Below are positions 62,059 through 64,000 of a stretch of 64,000 nucleotides of DNA, piece by piece. Below the pieces are notes generated by a model. It was not told where the DNA came from, made no database searches, and saw only the letters and a program-made list of their open reading frames with translations. Both the position numbers and the translations under genes were made by a program. This stretch comes from Pseudanabaena sp. ABRG5-3 (GTDB lineage: Bacteria > Cyanobacteriota > Cyanobacteriia > Pseudanabaenales > Pseudanabaenaceae): the NCBI RefSeq assembly GCF_003967015.1, contig NZ_AP017560.1, forward strand, positions 992,001 through 1,056,000, given 5' to 3'. Position 1 is the first letter of the stretch, and each line of letters starts with the position of its first letter.

Positions 62059-64000
62059 TTAATTAATTAACATTTCATGGACTAGCTTAGGACTGTTAGG
62101 AATATTAGGACTCTTAGGAATAATCACAGTAAAAGTTGTTCCTTCATTGATCGCACTTTCTACTCCAATTACGCCATTATGTAAATCAACACATTTTTTG
62201 ACAATAGCTAATCCCAGCCCAGTTCCAGATATATTGCCAACATTTCTAGCTCGATAAAATGAATCAAATAACTTTGTTTGATCATCAATGGGAATACCGA
62301 TGCCGTGATCTTGTACCTTTAAAACTGCATTATTATGTTGCTGCATTAGCCATAGATATATCATTCCCCCATCTGGCGTATATTTAATCGCATTACTTAA
62401 AAGATTTGTAATAATTTGACGCATGAGTTTAACATCACATCTAATATTTAGAGTTGTTAAATCAGTATCATCCAAGTTATTGGGTACAGCAAAGAAACTA
62501 ATACTATGTTCTTTAGTACTTAGTTGGATTTCTTCAGAAATATTTTGACAAAAAGCAACGAGTTCAACTATTTCTGGATTGAAGTCTAATTTGTTAACTT
62601 CAGCTCGATTTACAGTGAGGACATCATCCAGTAAATTCACCATGTGACTCACACTCGATTGAATGCGTTGCAGATGATTATTTTTCTTGTCTTCAGTTAA
62701 GCGATCGCTATAATTCTCTAGAATTGATGATGAGGATGAAATAATCGTAAGTGGAGTCCGAAACTCATGGGATGCTGTCGAAATAAAGTTAGAACGTAGT
62801 TGACTGAGTTCTTTTTCTTTGGCTAATGATTGACGAATGCCATTTTCCATTTCTTTGCGCTCTGTCCCATCTCGACATACACAGATTAGCCCCACACCTT
62901 GAACCATCGTCAGTGATAGTTCTTCGACAAATGTACTGCCATCCCGTCGTTTGGCGATCGCTTCCCCTCGCCATTTTTGAGTTTCACCAATGATGGGGAA
63001 AACTTCTTGCTCAATGCGCTGTACCTCATCAGGATAGTAAAATACTTTCCAAGTTTCACCAATCAACTCGCTAGGATGTTGATAACCAAACAATTCAAGA
63101 TGGGCAGCATTAATATAAATATATTTGCCATCTTCATTAACAACAGCGATGCCATCAATGCTAGCTTCGATCGCTGCGATGAGTCTTTGTAAAGTTTGAG
63201 TACGTTCAGCTACTCTATTCTCTAGCTCAAGATTGAGTTCATGTACTGTTTTCAGAGCTTGTTGCAGTTCTGATTCCTTTTGCTTCCAAGCGGTAAGATC
63301 GCTATTAGTACCAGAGATACGGATCGCTTTACCCGTATCATCTCGCTGCAAAAGGGCTCTCGCGTAAATGGGCACATAATGCCCTTGTTTATGCAATAAA
63401 CGATATTCAAATTCGAGGAGATGTTGCTGATTATTACTTTCAGTAGTAATCATTTTGGCGTTTACGCGATCGCGATCGTCTGGATGTATTAACTTCTGCC
63501 AATTCTCGAATGATGATTCTATCTCTCCATCTATATATCCCAACATATCCCACCAACGAGTAGAGTTATAAGCCTGATTTTGTAATAGATCAAGATCCCA
63601 CCAACCATCATTAGAACCTTTTAAAACTAGGGATAATTGTTCTTTGACCTTTTCTAAATTTTGGGTGACTTTTGTTAACTGCAAATGGTTTTTAATACGC
63701 GCCAAGAGTTCTCGCACATTAAAAGGTTTAGTAATATAATCTACAGCTCCCATTTCAAAGCCTTTGACTTTACTTTCTATATCGTTTAAGGCTGTCATAA
63801 AAATGACAGGAATTGCAGAGGTTTTCTGATCTTTTTTGAGCTTTTGACAGACAGTAAAACCATCCATATCAGGCATATGGATATCTAGCAAGATTAGATC
63901 TGGTAATTGTCGATTGACTATTGTTATTGCTCGCTCCCCACTATTGGCAATAGCCAAATCATACCCCTCAGCAATTAAAACCTCTGAAAGAACATTAAGG
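62059..64000 (-). CDS. Hybrid sensor kinase: receiver, two PAS, HisKA and HATPase domains (5' end outside)
   Basis: The frame runs off the right end, with in-frame coding sequence (LNVLSEVLIAEGYDLAIANSG) upstream of the first usable start. An N-terminal receiver is cut, with the phosphoacceptor Asp in LILLDIHMPD and K in TKPFNVREL. PAS/PAC pairs follow (NDGWWDLDLLQNQAYNS; EASIDGIAVVNEDGKYIY). HisKA is at STASHEFRTPL with the phospho-His, and the HATPase at DVKLMRQIITNLLSNAIKYT, then DHGIGIP and GTGLGLAIVK. Soluble, with no TM segment seen. It probably signals to the EAL protein. Confidence 0.92.
   Translation of the reverse strand, partial: LNVLSEVLIAEGYDLAIANSGERAITIVNRQLPDLILLDIHMPDMDGFTVCQKLKKDQKTSAIPVIFMTALNDIESKVKGFEMGAVDYITKPFNVRELLARIKNHLQLTKVTQNLEKVKEQLSLVLKGSNDGWWDLDLLQNQAYNSTRWWDMLGYIDGEIESSFENWQKLIHPDDRDRVNAKMITTESNNQQHLLEFEYRLLHKQGHYVPIYARALLQRDDTGKAIRISGTNSDLTAWKQKESELQQALKTVHELNLELENRVAERTQTLQRLIAAIEASIDGIAVVNEDGKYIYINAAHLELFGYQHPSELIGETWKVFYYPDEVQRIEQEVFPIIGETQKWRGEAIAKRRDGSTFVEELSLTMVQGVGLICVCRDGTERKEMENGIRQSLAKEKELSQLRSNFISTASHEFRTPLTIISSSSSILENYSDRLTEDKKNNHLQRIQSSVSHMVNLLDDVLTVNRAEVNKLDFNPEIVELVAFCQNISEEIQLSTKEHSISFFAVPNNLDDTDLTTLNIRCDVKLMRQIITNLLSNAIKYTPDGGMIYLWLMQQHNNAVLKVQDHGIGIPIDDQTKLFDSFYRARNVGNISGTGLGLAIVKKCVDLHNGVIGVESAINEGTTFTVIIPKSPNIPNSPKLVHEMLIN

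Overview
The window is a stretch of cyanobacterial chromosome. The evidence is the dense scatter of the HIP1 octamer GCGATCGC, the carotenoid genes (crtR and a crtD-like gene), menD, a phycobilisome-type linker, a PaO-like Rieske oxygenase, DUF760 and ABC1 genes, and two BLUF-cyclase genes of the Oscillatoria OaPAC type. The base composition and the many long perfect palindromes would suit a filamentous form such as Pseudanabaena, but the genus is inferred rather than shown. Both ends cut through genes: a HEPN-like protein on the left and a hybrid histidine kinase on the right.

Layout. 0-12 kb: malic enzyme, an IS630-type transposase wreck split by a 92-bp TA-flanked mini-element, an SLH lipoprotein coupled to DUF29, a Kef-type antiporter, Uma2 nuclease, tRNA-Arg(ACG), LCP protein, sugar nucleotidyltransferase, TM_helix (MscS-like) channel and a DrrA-like ABC ATPase. 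12.5-14.5 kb: a divergent phycobiliprotein beside an internally duplicated phycobilisome linker. 14.6-29.3 kb: DUF350, the tig / clpP-clpX group, FHA, a DAO-type oxidase, CrtD-like, HicAB, an AAA-ATPase/Toprim-like pair, GST, a Rieske/PaO oxygenase, cysK and a ChuX-like protein. 29.4-33.7 kb: an accessory island with an AT-rich GHKL-ATPase/PD-(D/E)XK fusion, one DUF433/DUF5615 and two MazF-type toxin-antitoxin modules, HIP1-rich repeats between them, and a transposase tail. 33.6-44.8 kb: core metabolism and DNA maintenance (FAD oxidase, menD-maf, crtR, ssb, a GyrA/ParC-type subunit, cbiT, rpiA). 45.3-47.8 kb: two tandem photoactivated adenylate cyclase genes. 48-64 kb: Ser/Thr kinase, mobA, an ABC-F protein, pentapeptide protein, rnc-rimM, ABC1 kinase, MFS, Hsp20, GH57, and an EAL response regulator next to a hybrid sensor kinase.

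How genes work together. tig, clpP and clpX form a nascent-chain folding and proteolysis group. crtR and the CrtD-like gene serve xanthophyll synthesis, menD serves phylloquinone, and cbiT serves cobalamin. The tandem BLUF cyclases, the kinase, the EAL protein and the sensor kinase make the 45-64 kb part rich in signalling. The toxin-antitoxin modules, the ATPase/Toprim pair and the GHKL/nuclease fusion look like genome defence.

The most notable material is (i) the tandem light-activated cyclases, one with a changed base-recognition residue; (ii) the two candidate defence loci; (iii) the phycobiliprotein/duplicated-linker pair; and (iv) several families of non-coding palindromic elements with TA target duplications, some of which sit exactly at, and seem to supply, the stop codons of the genes in front of them.
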